A stretch of DNA of 64,000 nt from Parasedimentitalea denitrificans (GCF_011813015.1 NZ_QHLQ01000013.1:70037-134036), one strand, 5' to 3'. Shown: positions 1 through 9,346, counted from the stretch's first letter. Notes: generated from the sequence alone by a model not told the origin. Program-made: numbers and translations.

Positions 1-666
1 GGTGTTAGGACGATTGCAATCGTCGCGGTCCACGGTTGCCTCGTGCATCGAGATCTCGCCAGTCTCTTTATCCTTCACCGCCATCGTGGTCTGCATTGGC
101 ACGATTTCGTCCTTGAACAGACCGGCCTCTTGCGCCGCAGCAATCCGCTGTTGGCTGCGCAGGCCGTATTCGTCCTGCTGCTCGCGGGTGATGCCGTAGC
201 GTTCCGCGACGATATCAGCGGTTTCGATCATCTGCATGTAGATCGCAGGCTTGTGTTCGGCGATCCAAGGATCCTGAGGTGAGCGCAGCTTGGGCTGCAC
301 CATCGAGATGCTTTCGACCCCACCGGCAACCATCGGGCCTGCGCCCTCGGCTGTGATGGCATTGGCGGCAAGGGCGACGGTTTGCAGACCAGACGAACAG
401 AACCGGTTCACGGTCAGACCCGATGCCGAAATCGGCAAGCCCCCGCGCAGGGCAATTTGACGGGCAATGTTGTTGCCAGTTTCGCCCTCAGGAAAGCCAC
501 AGCCAATGGCGCAGTCTTCGATCATGGCGGGGTCCAGTCCGGACCGTTCCACCGCAGCCTGAACCGCATGGCCACCCATACTGGCACCGTGTGTAATGTT
601 GAACGCACCGCGAAACGATTTGGCCAGGCCAGTACGGGCGGTTGAGACGATAACTGCTTGTTTCAT
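1..666 (-). CDS. fadA: acetyl-CoA C-acyltransferase (thiolase), 3' end outside window
   Basis: The first 222 codons of a thiolase that condenses or cleaves 3-ketoacyl-CoA with CoA in beta-oxidation. It begins MKQAVIVSTARTGLAKSFRG, the usual thiolase N-terminus. The nucleophilic cysteine lies in NRFCSSGLQ, and the loop-domain motif GGVESIS follows. The C-terminal half with the His and second Cys is beyond the window edge. The ATG (664-666) comes one base after the TGA of the fadB-like gene, so the two are translationally coupled as a fadBA-type operon. The thiolase family is certain. Substrate chain length is not, and a phaA/atoB-like role is possible. Confidence 0.93.
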   Translation of the reverse strand, partial: MKQAVIVSTARTGLAKSFRGAFNITHGASMGGHAVQAAVERSGLDPAMIEDCAIGCGFPEGETGNNIARQIALRGGLPISASGLTVNRFCSSGLQTVALAANAITAEGAGPMVAGGVESISMVQPKLRSPQDPWIAEHKPAIYMQMIETADIVAERYGITREQQDEYGLRSQQRIAAAQEAGLFKDEIVPMQTTMAVKDKETGEISMHEATVDRDDCNRPNT

Positions 667-667
667 A

Positions 668-2764
668 TCAATTGCTTCCCTTGTTCAAATCATCGAAACT
701 GCGGCCCTCGGCCACCAGCTGTTCCAGCAGCGGTGCGGGTTGCCAGAAGTAATCATCTTCCTGAGCATAGGTTTTGATGTCGGCCAGAATGCCGTCCAAT
801 CCCTGAATATCGGCCCATTTCAGCGGCCCACCGTGATAACGTGGGAAGCCATATCCAAACAGCAGGGTCATATCGACGTCCAATGGACGGCGGGCAATGC
901 CTTCGCCCACCACCTTGGCAGCCTCGTTCACCATAGCGCACATGTAACGGCGAGTGATTTCCTCGTCCGTGAATTCACGCGGGGTAATGCCCAGCTCAGC
1001 CCGGTTGGCCTCGATCAGTGCGGCCACTTCCGGGTTCGGCGTGCCGCCACGTTTACCAGCCTCGTAGACGTAATAGCCCTTGCCGGTTTTCTGGCCGAAA
1101 TGTCCTGCTTCACACAGCTTGTCGGCATAGACGCTGTCGCGGGCGCGTGGGTCCATGCCTGCCGCGCGTTTACGTTTGCGCGAGGCCCAGCCGATATCAA
1201 GACCTGCCAGATCAGACACCGCATAGGGCCCCATGGCAAAGCCGAATTTGGTCATCGCAGCGTCGATCTGATAAGGGCTGGCCCCATCCAGGATCATTTG
1301 ATCCGCGCAGCTGCGATAGGTGGCTAGAATGCGGTTGCCGATAAAGCCATCACAGACCCCGGCCCGCACAGTGATCTTGTTCAGCATCTTGCCCAGTGCA
1401 AAGCCGGTGGCGACCACATCAATGGCAGTCTTATCTGCCACCACGACCTCTAGCAGTTTCATGATATGGGCAGGCGAGAAGAAGTGCAGACCAATCACGT
1501 CCTCAGGGCGTGAGGTGCAGGCGGCGATTTCGTTCACATCCAGATAGGAGGTATTGCTGGCCAGAATTGCACCCGGTTTGCAGACGGCGTCCAGCTGAGT
1601 AAACACAGTCTTTTTGACTGACATGTCCTCGAACACCGCTTCGATCACCAGATCGGCCTCGGCCAGTGCGGCATAGTCTGTCGCCAGAACCAGGGACTGC
1701 TGGGTTAGGATGTCGAATTGATCCTGAGAGATCTTGCCACGCTTCAGCGCCCCTTGCAGGTTGCCTTCGATCCGGCCTTTGGCTGCTGCGGCGGCCTCGT
1801 CCGTCATCTCTAGCATGGTGACCTTTAGTCCAGACAGCAGCGCCGCAGTGGCGATGCCTGCCCCCATGGTGCCGCCGCCAATCACGCCGATCTGCGCCAG
1901 CGTGCGTGGGGTAACACCTTTCAACTCGGGCAGTTTGGAAACCGCACGTTCCGAGAAGAAGGCATGAACCATACCCTGCCGCTGGTCCGAGTTCATCAGC
2001 TCCATGAACAGCTCGCGCTCACGCTTTAGACCGGCCTCAAAATTGTCAGCTTCACAGGCGGCCTGCACAGAACGAAGCGCGGTTGCAGGGGAAATCTGAC
2101 CGCGTCCTTTCTTTAGCACTGCGTCATAGCGGGTATCGAAATCAATCATCTCGGGGGCTGGCATGTCACAGACCGCACGACGTGCGGCACCAGCGTCCAG
2201 CAGTTCCTGCGCATAGGCCAGACCGATCTCGCGCGGTTCGCCCTCGGTCACTCGGTCAATGATACCTTTATCCAAGGCTTCGGGTGCCTTGATCGGACGA
2301 CCAGAGGTGATCATGTCCAGCGCGGCCTCAGTTCCTGCAACGCGGGGCAAACGCTGGGTGCCGCCAGCGCCGGGCAGAATACCCAGGTTCACCTCGGGCA
2401 GGCCCATTTTGGCGCTGGGAACCGCGATGCGGTAATGCGAGCAAAGAGCAATCTCTAGCCCACCGCCCAATGCAGTGCCGTGCATGGCAGACACCACGAT
2501 CAACGGCGAGGCTTCGATCCGGCTGCCAAGATCCGGCAACCCAGGGTCCAACATCGGCTTGCCAAATTCGCGAATGTCGGCGCCAGCAAAATAAGTGCGA
2601 CCATCGCCATAGATCAGAACTGCCTTGGCTCCATCTGCCTCGGCGCGTTCAATCCCTGACAGCAGGCCCTTGCGCACATCGACACCCAAAGCATTCACCG
2701 GCGGGTTCTGCGCCGTCAGAACTGCAATATCTCCGACCCGCTCATATCTGATGGCATCGCTCAT
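668..2764 (-). CDS. fadB: bifunctional enoyl-CoA hydratase / 3-hydroxyacyl-CoA dehydrogenase (FadB/FadJ type)
   Basis: A 698-residue multifunctional beta-oxidation enzyme, the usual family length. The N-terminal crotonase domain (about 1-190) has the oxyanion-hole segment GTALGGGLEIAL and the catalytic Glu region GLPEVNLGILPGAGGTQR. The NAD-binding 3-hydroxyacyl-CoA dehydrogenase domain starts near residue 292 with IGVIGGGTMGAGIA. Its catalytic His lies in GLHFFSPAHIMKLLE, and the helical C-terminal domain follows. It hydrates trans-2-enoyl-CoA and oxidises the 3-hydroxyacyl product, feeding the thiolase encoded immediately downstream. Whether it serves aerobic long-chain (FadB) or other acyl chains (FadJ) cannot be told from sequence alone. 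Confidence 0.93.
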   Translation of the reverse strand: MSDAIRYERVGDIAVLTAQNPPVNALGVDVRKGLLSGIERAEADGAKAVLIYGDGRTYFAGADIREFGKPMLDPGLPDLGSRIEASPLIVVSAMHGTALGGGLEIALCSHYRIAVPSAKMGLPEVNLGILPGAGGTQRLPRVAGTEAALDMITSGRPIKAPEALDKGIIDRVTEGEPREIGLAYAQELLDAGAARRAVCDMPAPEMIDFDTRYDAVLKKGRGQISPATALRSVQAACEADNFEAGLKRERELFMELMNSDQRQGMVHAFFSERAVSKLPELKGVTPRTLAQIGVIGGGTMGAGIATAALLSGLKVTMLEMTDEAAAAAKGRIEGNLQGALKRGKISQDQFDILTQQSLVLATDYAALAEADLVIEAVFEDMSVKKTVFTQLDAVCKPGAILASNTSYLDVNEIAACTSRPEDVIGLHFFSPAHIMKLLEVVVADKTAIDVVATGFALGKMLNKITVRAGVCDGFIGNRILATYRSCADQMILDGASPYQIDAAMTKFGFAMGPYAVSDLAGLDIGWASRKRKRAAGMDPRARDSVYADKLCEAGHFGQKTGKGYYVYEAGKRGGTPNPEVAALIEANRAELGITPREFTDEEITRRYMCAMVNEAAKVVGEGIARRPLDVDMTLLFGYGFPRYHGGPLKWADIQGLDGILADIKTYAQEDDYFWQPAPLLEQLVAEGRSFDDLNKGSN

Positions 2765-2784
2765 TTGTTTTCCCCTTATCAGTA

Positions 2785-2807
2785 GGGGCGCAACATTGTT
2801 GCGCCCC
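2785..2807. other. perfect hairpin in the fadB leader
   Basis: Arms GGGGCGCAAC and GTTGCGCCCC pair perfectly around ATT, between the FAD oxidoreductase stop and the fadB start (both minus strand). There is no T-run on either side, so this is not a textbook intrinsic terminator. It could be an attenuating or mRNA-protecting stem in the fadB 5' leader, or a Rho-assisted terminator for the upstream gene. Confidence 0.5.
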
Positions 2808-2918
2808 GGTGTTGTCCTTAACTAGCCATGGATGACCCATCGGGCCAAGCCCCTTGGCCGGACGTTGGGGGGCGAACCCTACGTCACTTGCAAATTACCT
2901 GCCCTAGCGTCAGCCTGA

Positions 2919-4124
2919 TCAGATGACGGCCTGCTCTAGCAATGGACGCCCTGCCGGAATCCGATCAAAGGCAAACGGCGACAGGTCCAGTGTCTCATAC
3001 CGGCCCGACACAATCCACTCGGCCAGTCCGCGCCCCATCGCTGGCGCCTGCTGCAACCCATGCCCCGAAAAACCGTTGATCAGCATAAAGTTCTCGACCT
3101 CGGGATGCGGCCCGATAATCGCGTTCTGGTCCAGCGTATTATAAGCATAATGCCCAACCCAGCTTTGCATAAGCTTCAAGGCATCGAACTGTGGAATGCG
3201 TTCCGCAATGGCGAGCCAGACCTTTTCTTCCCACAGGGAATGGTCGGCAATGAAATCATCCGGTGCAACCGCCGGGTCCTCATGCGGAGGGCAACCGGCC
3301 ATGTAGTATTTGCCGTCGCTGCGCACATGCACACCGGATGGATCAACAGTCAGCGGCAAGTCCACGTCCAGCGGACGGGCTGCCTCAAACACATAGGTAT
3401 AGCGTTTGCGAGGCTCAACTGGCAGCGAAACCCCAGCCATTTGTGCAACCAGCCCAGCCCGTGGACCAGCCGCATTCACCACATGCCCAGCACCAATCTG
3501 GGTGCCATCTGCCAGCGTCACGCCAGTGACACGGCCCGCAGAGGTGGAAATGCCTGTCACCTCATTTCGGATATATTCCACACCAGCAGCGCGTGCCTTG
3601 CGCCGCCACCAGTCGAACATGCAGCCACCGTCAAAATAACCCTCGTCCACCGGGTTGTGGCTGCCGACGCGAATACCATCGAGGTTATAGAACGGGAACT
3701 TTTCGGCCAGCATTTCAGGTGTCAGGATCTGCGTACCCGCACCCTCGGCTGCCTGCATCTTTTGCGCCGCCCGCAGCACCTGTTCACCCTCGACCGTTGA
3801 CGCCAGATACAGATAGCCAAAACTCTGCATGTGCAGCTCGGGTACATCGGGGTCACCGCCCATGTACTGGCGGAAGTTCCGTACATAGTCCGCACCGAAC
3901 TGGCTGACCTGCACGTTAATCGGCTGGGTGAACTGCTGGCGAATGCAGCTGTTGCTATGCGCGGTCGAGCTTTGCTCGTACGCGGGGTCGCGTTCGACCA
4001 CCAGAACCGACCCATCAAAGCCAGGGTTATTCGCTAAAAACCAAGCCACCGAGGCGCCCATCATGGCGCCACCAATGATCACAACATCATAGGACGGCAG
4101 GTTTGGAGTAGTGTCAATTTGCAT
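2919..4124 (-). CDS. FAD-dependent amine/amino-acid oxidoreductase (DAO family)
   Basis: A 401-residue D-amino-acid-oxidase-fold flavoprotein. The FAD-binding Rossmann motif is at residues 14-22 (DVVIIGGAMMGAS), followed by the acidic ribose-binding VVERD. The second FAD segment is GHVVNAAGPRAG (about 213-224), and the C-terminal GFSGHGLQQAPAMG closes the FAD site. Family relatives are sarcosine oxidase, glycine oxidase and gamma-glutamylputrescine oxidase, all oxidising a C-N bond. No His-Cys covalent-flavin motif was recognised. It is last in a minus-strand set with an aldehyde dehydrogenase and a Tm-1-like protein, which suggests oxidative deamination of an amine whose aldehyde is then oxidised. 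The substrate is unknown. Confidence 0.85.
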   Translation of the reverse strand: MQIDTTPNLPSYDVVIIGGAMMGASVAWFLANNPGFDGSVLVVERDPAYEQSSTAHSNSCIRQQFTQPINVQVSQFGADYVRNFRQYMGGDPDVPELHMQSFGYLYLASTVEGEQVLRAAQKMQAAEGAGTQILTPEMLAEKFPFYNLDGIRVGSHNPVDEGYFDGGCMFDWWRRKARAAGVEYIRNEVTGISTSAGRVTGVTLADGTQIGAGHVVNAAGPRAGLVAQMAGVSLPVEPRKRYTYVFEAARPLDVDLPLTVDPSGVHVRSDGKYYMAGCPPHEDPAVAPDDFIADHSLWEEKVWLAIAERIPQFDALKLMQSWVGHYAYNTLDQNAIIGPHPEVENFMLINGFSGHGLQQAPAMGRGLAEWIVSGRYETLDLSPFAFDRIPAGRPLLEQAVI

Positions 4125-4217
4125 GGGAGAATCCGAAGTTAGTGTCTTACCCGCAAGCTGTAGCGAAACTACTTAATTTGGCAAGCTTTGTGAAATGTGC
4201 ACCACATTGCCCCAATT

Positions 4218-5447
4218 TCACCCCGCTTTTACTGTCCCGTTTTCCAGCCAGAAATCAAACACCTTCAGCGCAGCCGTGGTGAATTCTTGATCGTTGATAT
4301 GACAATCCAAAACATGCAGATCCACGGCGTCAGGACAGCAGGATTTAATCTCGTCACAGAAGACGGCCAGCCCGTCCGCATCATGCAAATCCGCTCCGGG
4401 CCGGTCCCATTCATTGCAGCCACCGGTTGGCAACAGCAAGGCAACAGGAGCCGTGGCGTTGGAGAGTTTATCGCAAATGGTCGCCGCAACTTGTCGACGT
4501 TCATCTGCGTCCAGAACGACTGAGGTCAGCAAGCGGTTGTGGGCGTGGACAGGGCGGTCCGACAGGCTGTCTGGAGTCGGTTGCCATCCAATCAGATCAA
4601 CCAGGTCATAACAGCCCGGCGCCACCAATTGCGGCACACCTGCACGACCCGCGCTGGTCATCCGATCCTCACCCGCCGACAATCCACCAAACAGATGGTT
4701 CGACACCTCTTGTGGGGCAAAATCAAACACGGCGGCAAAGGCACCCTCAGCCGCAAGGCTTTCGAACGCGCGGCCGCCCATGCCGGTGGCATGGAACACC
4801 GCCACCTCGAACCCACGTGCTTCGAGCGCTGGTTTAAGGTCCACCATGTAACGCAAAACCGTTTTTCCAAACGATGTCATGCCAATCAGAGGGCGATCAC
4901 GTTTAGGTGGTTCAACTGCACGGGCAGCCCCCAGAACCGCACCTGCGGCCTGAGACAGTGATGCCTTGCAGATCGAGTTCAAGCCGTAGAGCCCCCCGGC
5001 CCAGAGGATCATCTGCACGTCACTAGGTATACGGTCGGGAGGCAATAGCGGTGAAAAGGCCACCGTCGAAACAAAGTACTTGGGCACTCCGACCGGTAAG
5101 GCCGCGCAAAGATCCAACGCCAGATCGGTGGCCATGGTGCCGCCCAGCACAATCACACCGTCGATCTTGCCATCGCGATACAGCCCCACAGCCTTGGCAG
5201 CAGACCCACGCGCCATGATTTGCATCGCGGTGTTTTCGTCACCCGAGACGATAGCTGCCTGAATGGAATTGCCGCCAGCCTCGGCCACCTGATGTTTACT
5301 GACATCCGTAGGCGCGCTGGGATCACCAAGCACACTGACATCCATGGTCAGCACTTTGCCGCCCTGCCTCTGGATCACTTTGGCCAGATAGCCCAGTTCA
5401 TCCTCCTTGGTGTCATAGGTTCCGACAACCAAGATTGTCTTACTCAT
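4218..5447 (-). CDS. Tm-1-like (UPF0261) nucleotide-binding family protein
   Basis: A member of the Tm-1-like/UPF0261 family, named after the tomato mosaic virus resistance protein Tm-1. The N-terminal half opens with MSKTILVVGTYDTKEDELG, the family signature. The C-terminal half begins near residue 185 (RPLIGMTSFGKTVLRYM) and carries TIM-barrel-like features. The ATG at 5447 overlaps the TGA of the aldehyde dehydrogenase gene (ATGA), so it is preferred to an ATG four codons upstream; the protein is then 409 residues. Bacterial members sit in catabolic or uptake operons but their reaction is not established. Here the coupling to aldehyde dehydrogenase argues for a role in the same pathway. 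Confidence 0.85.
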   Translation of the reverse strand: MSKTILVVGTYDTKEDELGYLAKVIQRQGGKVLTMDVSVLGDPSAPTDVSKHQVAEAGGNSIQAAIVSGDENTAMQIMARGSAAKAVGLYRDGKIDGVIVLGGTMATDLALDLCAALPVGVPKYFVSTVAFSPLLPPDRIPSDVQMILWAGGLYGLNSICKASLSQAAGAVLGAARAVEPPKRDRPLIGMTSFGKTVLRYMVDLKPALEARGFEVAVFHATGMGGRAFESLAAEGAFAAVFDFAPQEVSNHLFGGLSAGEDRMTSAGRAGVPQLVAPGCYDLVDLIGWQPTPDSLSDRPVHAHNRLLTSVVLDADERRQVAATICDKLSNATAPVALLLPTGGCNEWDRPGADLHDADGLAVFCDEIKSCCPDAVDLHVLDCHINDQEFTTAALKVFDFWLENGTVKAG

Positions 5448-6928
5448 AGCTGAATCCATGCGGTTTTCAGGTCAACGTATTTGTCCAGCGCATGCAGCGA
5501 TTTGTCGTGACCATTGCCAGATTGACCAACCCCACCCAGCGGAACCGTATTGTCCGATCCGCCATAGGTGTTCACATGCACCAGACCTGCGCGAATGCCT
5601 GCGACCATACGATGGGCCCGGCTCAGATCCGCAGTCCAGACAGCCGAAGCCAGTCCAAAACTCGTCGCATTTGCCAGTGTTAGAGCCTGTTCTTCGGTTT
5701 CAAACTTGGTCACTGCCAGAACCGGCCCAAACACCTCGCGCTGGAACAGGGCCGTGTCAGGGGTCACACCAGTCACAATGGTCGGCGCCATATAGCTGCC
5801 GCCCAAATCCTGCAGAATACGGTTCCCCCCTGTCAGCACCCGTCCCCCCTCGGCCCGCGCCATGTCCACAAAGGACAGATTGCGCCGCAGCTGTTCCTCG
5901 GAATTCACCGCACCAACCTGTGTGGTCAGATCCAGCGGATCACCAACACGCAGCGCCTCTGCCTCTGCCTTCAGGGCTTCGACAAATTCATCATGGATCG
6001 AGGCCTCGACCAACAATCGCGACCCGGCAACACAGACCTGACCAGAGTTGCGGAAAATCCCCATCGCAGAAACTTTGGCGGCCTTGGCCAAATCCGGCGC
6101 ATCCGCAAACACGATATTGGGGGACTTGCCCCCCAGCTCTAGGTAACAGCGTTTCAGGTTGGACGCAGCCGAGGCCTCTAGCAGGCGTCGCCCGGTGGTG
6201 CCCGCCCCGGTAAAGGCCAAGACATCAACGCCCATTGATTTGGCCAAGGTAGCCCCGGTTTCAGCGCCGGTCCCGGTGACCACATTCAACACCCCATCCG
6301 GCAATCCGCACTCAGAGCAGATCTCGGCCAGACGTAACAGCGACAGTGAGGCCGACTCGGCTGGTTTGAGCACCACGGAATTGCCCATCGCCAGAGCAGG
6401 TGCCAGTTTCCATGCCGCGATCATCAGCGGGAAGTTCCACGGTACAATCGCACCAACCACACCCACCGGCATCCGATGGACCAGCGCCAGCACATCCGAC
6501 GCAGTTGGCGCCACCTCACCCGCGACCTTATCCAAGGCCTCGGCATAATAGCGGAACGTTCCAGCGGCAGATCCCGGCTCTGCCTTGAACGCCATGTTGA
6601 ACTCGGTCCCGTTGTCGCGCACGCCAAGAACCGCCAGTTCCAAGGCCTCGGCCTCTATCTTGTCGGCGATAGCATAGAGAACTTTCTTCCGTGCGGCGGG
6701 GGACTGGCGAGACCAGCACCCATCGTCGAATGCCCGCCGCGCCGAGGCGACAGCATTTTCAACATCTGTTGCAGAGGCCACCGCCAGTGTCGTCAGAGTT
6801 GCCCCATCAATGGGTGACACAACATCAAGCTCCCCACCCGCCCCTGGCTGCCATGCACCATCAATAAATAGGCTCTGCGGTGCAATATCACGCAACCGAA
6901 GTCTGTCGATTTGAGTTTGATCCGCCAT
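5444..6928 (-). CDS. NAD(P)-dependent aldehyde dehydrogenase (PuuC/BetB-like)
   Basis: A 494-residue aldehyde dehydrogenase of normal length. The cofactor-binding segment is VPWNFPLMIAAWKLAPAL, the general-base Glu lies in LELGGKSPNIVF, and the nucleophile Cys in NSGQVCVAGSRLL. The C-terminal GQSGNGHDKSLHALDKYVDLK closely resembles gamma-glutamyl-gamma-aminobutyraldehyde dehydrogenase (PuuC), so an aminoaldehyde substrate is a reasonable inference. It is the first gene of a minus-strand operon with the Tm-1-like and FAD oxidoreductase genes. It is divergent from an IclR regulator, which probably controls it from the shared 150-bp region. Confidence 0.9.
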   Translation of the reverse strand: MADQTQIDRLRLRDIAPQSLFIDGAWQPGAGGELDVVSPIDGATLTTLAVASATDVENAVASARRAFDDGCWSRQSPAARKKVLYAIADKIEAEALELAVLGVRDNGTEFNMAFKAEPGSAAGTFRYYAEALDKVAGEVAPTASDVLALVHRMPVGVVGAIVPWNFPLMIAAWKLAPALAMGNSVVLKPAESASLSLLRLAEICSECGLPDGVLNVVTGTGAETGATLAKSMGVDVLAFTGAGTTGRRLLEASAASNLKRCYLELGGKSPNIVFADAPDLAKAAKVSAMGIFRNSGQVCVAGSRLLVEASIHDEFVEALKAEAEALRVGDPLDLTTQVGAVNSEEQLRRNLSFVDMARAEGGRVLTGGNRILQDLGGSYMAPTIVTGVTPDTALFQREVFGPVLAVTKFETEEQALTLANATSFGLASAVWTADLSRAHRMVAGIRAGLVHVNTYGGSDNTVPLGGVGQSGNGHDKSLHALDKYVDLKTAWIQL

Positions 6929-6948
6929 ATAGCCCCCTTGTCCGCATG

Positions 6949-6963
6949 GTTCATTATTTGAAC
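6949..6963. promoter_or_regulatory. candidate IclR operator
   Basis: An inverted repeat GTTCA-TTATT-TGAAC lies between the divergent aldehyde dehydrogenase and IclR genes, 21 bp upstream of the dehydrogenase start. It is the clearest dyad in this short intergenic region, and IclR regulators commonly act from such divergent promoters. Assignment to this IclR protein is inferred from position only. Confidence 0.4.
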
Positions 6964-7078
6964 AGGCGGTTTAAAATTAGATTGACCGGCAATCCCTAGT
7001 CTGTCAACACAATTGCATACCCGGCGCCCTTTACCCTCAAAGATCGCCACATCAACAGAATGGACCCTACGCCGCACC

Positions 7079-7858
7079 ATGGGAACTGTATCAAAAGCCC
7101 TGTCCTTGCTCGCGCATTTTAGCTGCGACAAATCCGAAATCGGGCTGAGTGATCTGACGCGCCTCTCTGGTATGAACAAGGCCACCGTCTTTCGCATGAT
7201 GAGCGAGCTGCAGCAGTCAGGTTTTGTAGAACAGACAGGCGCCGACCGTTCTTATCGGCTGGGTCCTCAGGTTTTGCGGCTGGCGGCGCTGCGCGAGGCG
7301 GCGGTGCCGATCCTGTCCGTGTCACGTCAGGTATTGCGCGATCTGAGCGATGAGGTCGGCGAGACTTGCCACCTGTCATTGGTACAGGGGATGCAGTTAA
7401 ATTCCTTGTCACACGCCTATTCCCCCCGCCACGCCACCAAGGTGATGCTGGAAGACGCCGAAGTGCTGGCCTTTCACGCCACCGCATCAGGGCTGGCGGT
7501 TCTGGCCTATTCAAATACAGCATTCATCGACGCAATCCTGACGTCACCACTCAGCAGCCACACCCCCGATACAATCACCCAGCCAGGTAAGATCCGCGCG
7601 CAACTGGATCAGGTTCGGACCTGTGGCATCGCGGAATCGATTGGTGGGTTTGAAGCTGAAGTCCACTCGCATGCGGTGCCGGTGTTCGGGCCTGATTGCC
7701 AGCCTATTGGCGCCCTTGCCGTTGCGGCCCCGGCATCCCGCATGACTGCAGCGCAAAAAGATCTGATCCCACAGGCGCTGCACCGTGCTGGAGCCTCCCT
7801 AACCCACAGTACTGGCGGCATGCCACCTGCCAGCTATCCAGTATTCACCAAAACCTGA
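7079..7858 (+). CDS. IclR-family transcriptional regulator
   Basis: From MGTVSKALSLLAHF the protein is 259 residues. The N-terminal winged helix-turn-helix (about 1-65) includes GLSDLTRLSGMNKATVFRMM as the recognition region. The C-terminal IclR effector domain (about 75-255) follows and binds a small-molecule ligand. An in-frame TTG at 7013 would add 22 residues, but the added stretch is not IclR-like. Neither start has a clear Shine-Dalgarno sequence. The gene diverges from the aldehyde dehydrogenase operon and is followed 46 bp later by an aminotransferase gene, so it likely controls both in response to a catabolic substrate. Confidence 0.88.
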   Translation: MGTVSKALSLLAHFSCDKSEIGLSDLTRLSGMNKATVFRMMSELQQSGFVEQTGADRSYRLGPQVLRLAALREAAVPILSVSRQVLRDLSDEVGETCHLSLVQGMQLNSLSHAYSPRHATKVMLEDAEVLAFHATASGLAVLAYSNTAFIDAILTSPLSSHTPDTITQPGKIRAQLDQVRTCGIAESIGGFEAEVHSHAVPVFGPDCQPIGALAVAAPASRMTAAQKDLIPQALHRAGASLTHSTGGMPPASYPVFTKT

Positions 7859-7904
7859 GCCATAAATCCGCTCAATCTGATCCCCACATTCAGGAGCAAG
7901 CCCG

Positions 7905-9260
7905 ATGAAAGATTCCAATTTCCTGAAGGAAATGAACGCCAAGTCGATGTGGCACCCAATGGCGCATCCGGCCGACAGCCTCGCCAACCCGCCCGCCATC
8001 ATCACCGGGGCATCGGGCGTTCGCATAACCGATATCGACGGTCATGAAACCGTCGACGCGGTTGGCGGGTTGTGGAACGCCAATCTGGGCTTTTCCTGCC
8101 AGCCGATCAAAGACGCCATCGCAGCGCAGCTGGATGTGCTGCCCTATTACTCAACCTTTCGCGGCACCACCAACGATCAGGTGATCCAACTGGCCGAAGA
8201 ACTGCGCAGGTTCTTTGAACCCGACGGGCTAAGCCGCGCCTTCTTCACCTCGGGCGGGTCTGATTCAGTGGAAACGGCGCTGCGCCTTGCACGTCAGTAT
8301 CACAAAATCCGTGGCGAGGCCGGGCGCACCAAGTTCCTGAGCCTGAAAAAGGGCTATCACGGCACCCACATGGGCGGCGCCTCAGTCAATGGAAATGCCA
8401 ACTTCCGCACCCAGTATGAACCGCTACTGCCGGGCTGCCACCACATCCCTGCCCCATACACCTATCGCAACCCTTTCAATGAATCCGATCCCGAACGGTT
8501 GGCGCAGCTGTGCCTGCAAGCACTGGAGGATGAGATCGCCTTTCAGGGGGCAAGCACCATCGCCGCTTTTATCATGGAGCCCATACTTGGCGCTGGTGGC
8601 GTGATCCCGCCACATGCCAGTTTCATGCCCGGCGTACGAGAGATCTGCAGCCGCAATGGCATTCTGCTAATCGCGGATGAGGTCATCACCGCCTTTGGGC
8701 GCACCGGATCATGGAGCGGCTCGCGTCACTGGGGGGCGCAGCCAGATCTGATGTGCACCGCCAAGGCTATCACCAATGGGTATTTCCCATTTGGCGCGGT
8801 CATGATCGCCGAGGCCATTGCTGAGGTGTTTGAAAATGACACCAGTGGCAAGGCCGCCATTGGCCACGGCTACACCTATTCCGGTCATCCCGTAGGCGCA
8901 GCAGCGGCATTGGCCTGTCTTGCAGAAACCCAGAAAACCAACCTGCCGGAAAACGCGACGGCCCGTGGCCAGCAACTGCATCAAGGCCTGCTTGCGCTGC
9001 AGGAAAAGTATGAGCTGATCGGCGATGTGCGTGGCGGACATGGGCTGATGTGCGCGATGGAGCTGGTGTCGGACCGCTCCTCCAAAGCCGCCATCGACAA
9101 GGCAACAATCACTCAGATCCAACAAGAGACCTATCGCGCTGGGGCCATGGTGCGGGTTTCAGGCCCCAATATTATCCTGTCGCCACCGCTTGTACTGAAT
9201 GCCGAAGACGTCAATGTTATCCTTACCGCGCTGGACACTGGGTTTGCAGCCCTGACCTGA
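7905..9260 (+). CDS. class III pyridoxal-phosphate aminotransferase (omega-amino acid:pyruvate type)
   Basis: A 451-residue fold-type I, class III aminotransferase. The N-terminal GGLWNANLGF and the PLP phosphate-binding TSGGSDSVETALRLARQYH are present. The Asp contacting the PLP nitrogen lies in LLIADEVITAFGRTG, and the Schiff-base Lys in CTAKAITNGYFPFGAV. The family moves amino groups from omega-amines (beta-alanine, GABA, taurine, polyamines) to pyruvate or 2-oxoglutarate, yielding semialdehydes. A semialdehyde is just what the divergent aldehyde dehydrogenase would oxidise, so the cluster reads as catabolism of an amino compound. The exact donor cannot be read from sequence. Confidence 0.9.
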   Translation: MKDSNFLKEMNAKSMWHPMAHPADSLANPPAIITGASGVRITDIDGHETVDAVGGLWNANLGFSCQPIKDAIAAQLDVLPYYSTFRGTTNDQVIQLAEELRRFFEPDGLSRAFFTSGGSDSVETALRLARQYHKIRGEAGRTKFLSLKKGYHGTHMGGASVNGNANFRTQYEPLLPGCHHIPAPYTYRNPFNESDPERLAQLCLQALEDEIAFQGASTIAAFIMEPILGAGGVIPPHASFMPGVREICSRNGILLIADEVITAFGRTGSWSGSRHWGAQPDLMCTAKAITNGYFPFGAVMIAEAIAEVFENDTSGKAAIGHGYTYSGHPVGAAAALACLAETQKTNLPENATARGQQLHQGLLALQEKYELIGDVRGGHGLMCAMELVSDRSSKAAIDKATITQIQQETYRAGAMVRVSGPNIILSPPLVLNAEDVNVILTALDTGFAALT

Positions 9261-9280
9261 CCTGCCGGTTTGCCACAACC

Positions 9281-9346
9281 GCACCCGGCCGCAGGTCGGG
9301 TGCCACCAGATACCATGGCGGGCCTGAAGCTTTGCTTCGGGCCCGC
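9281..9346. repeat. tandem intergenic hairpins
   Basis: Two strong stem-loops follow the aminotransferase gene. The first (9281-9303) has arms GCACCCGGCC and GGTCGGGTGC around GCA. The second (9318-9346) has 13-nt arms GCGGGCCTGAAGC and GCTTCGGGCCCGC around TTT, with one G-T wobble. No T-run follows. They resemble REP-type palindromic units and may stabilise the mRNA end or act in termination. Confidence 0.55.

Noticed and set aside
2785..2807. Intrinsic terminator between the FAD oxidoreductase gene and fadB
   Set aside because: The stem is perfect but no T-run follows on either strand, so it is listed only as a hairpin.
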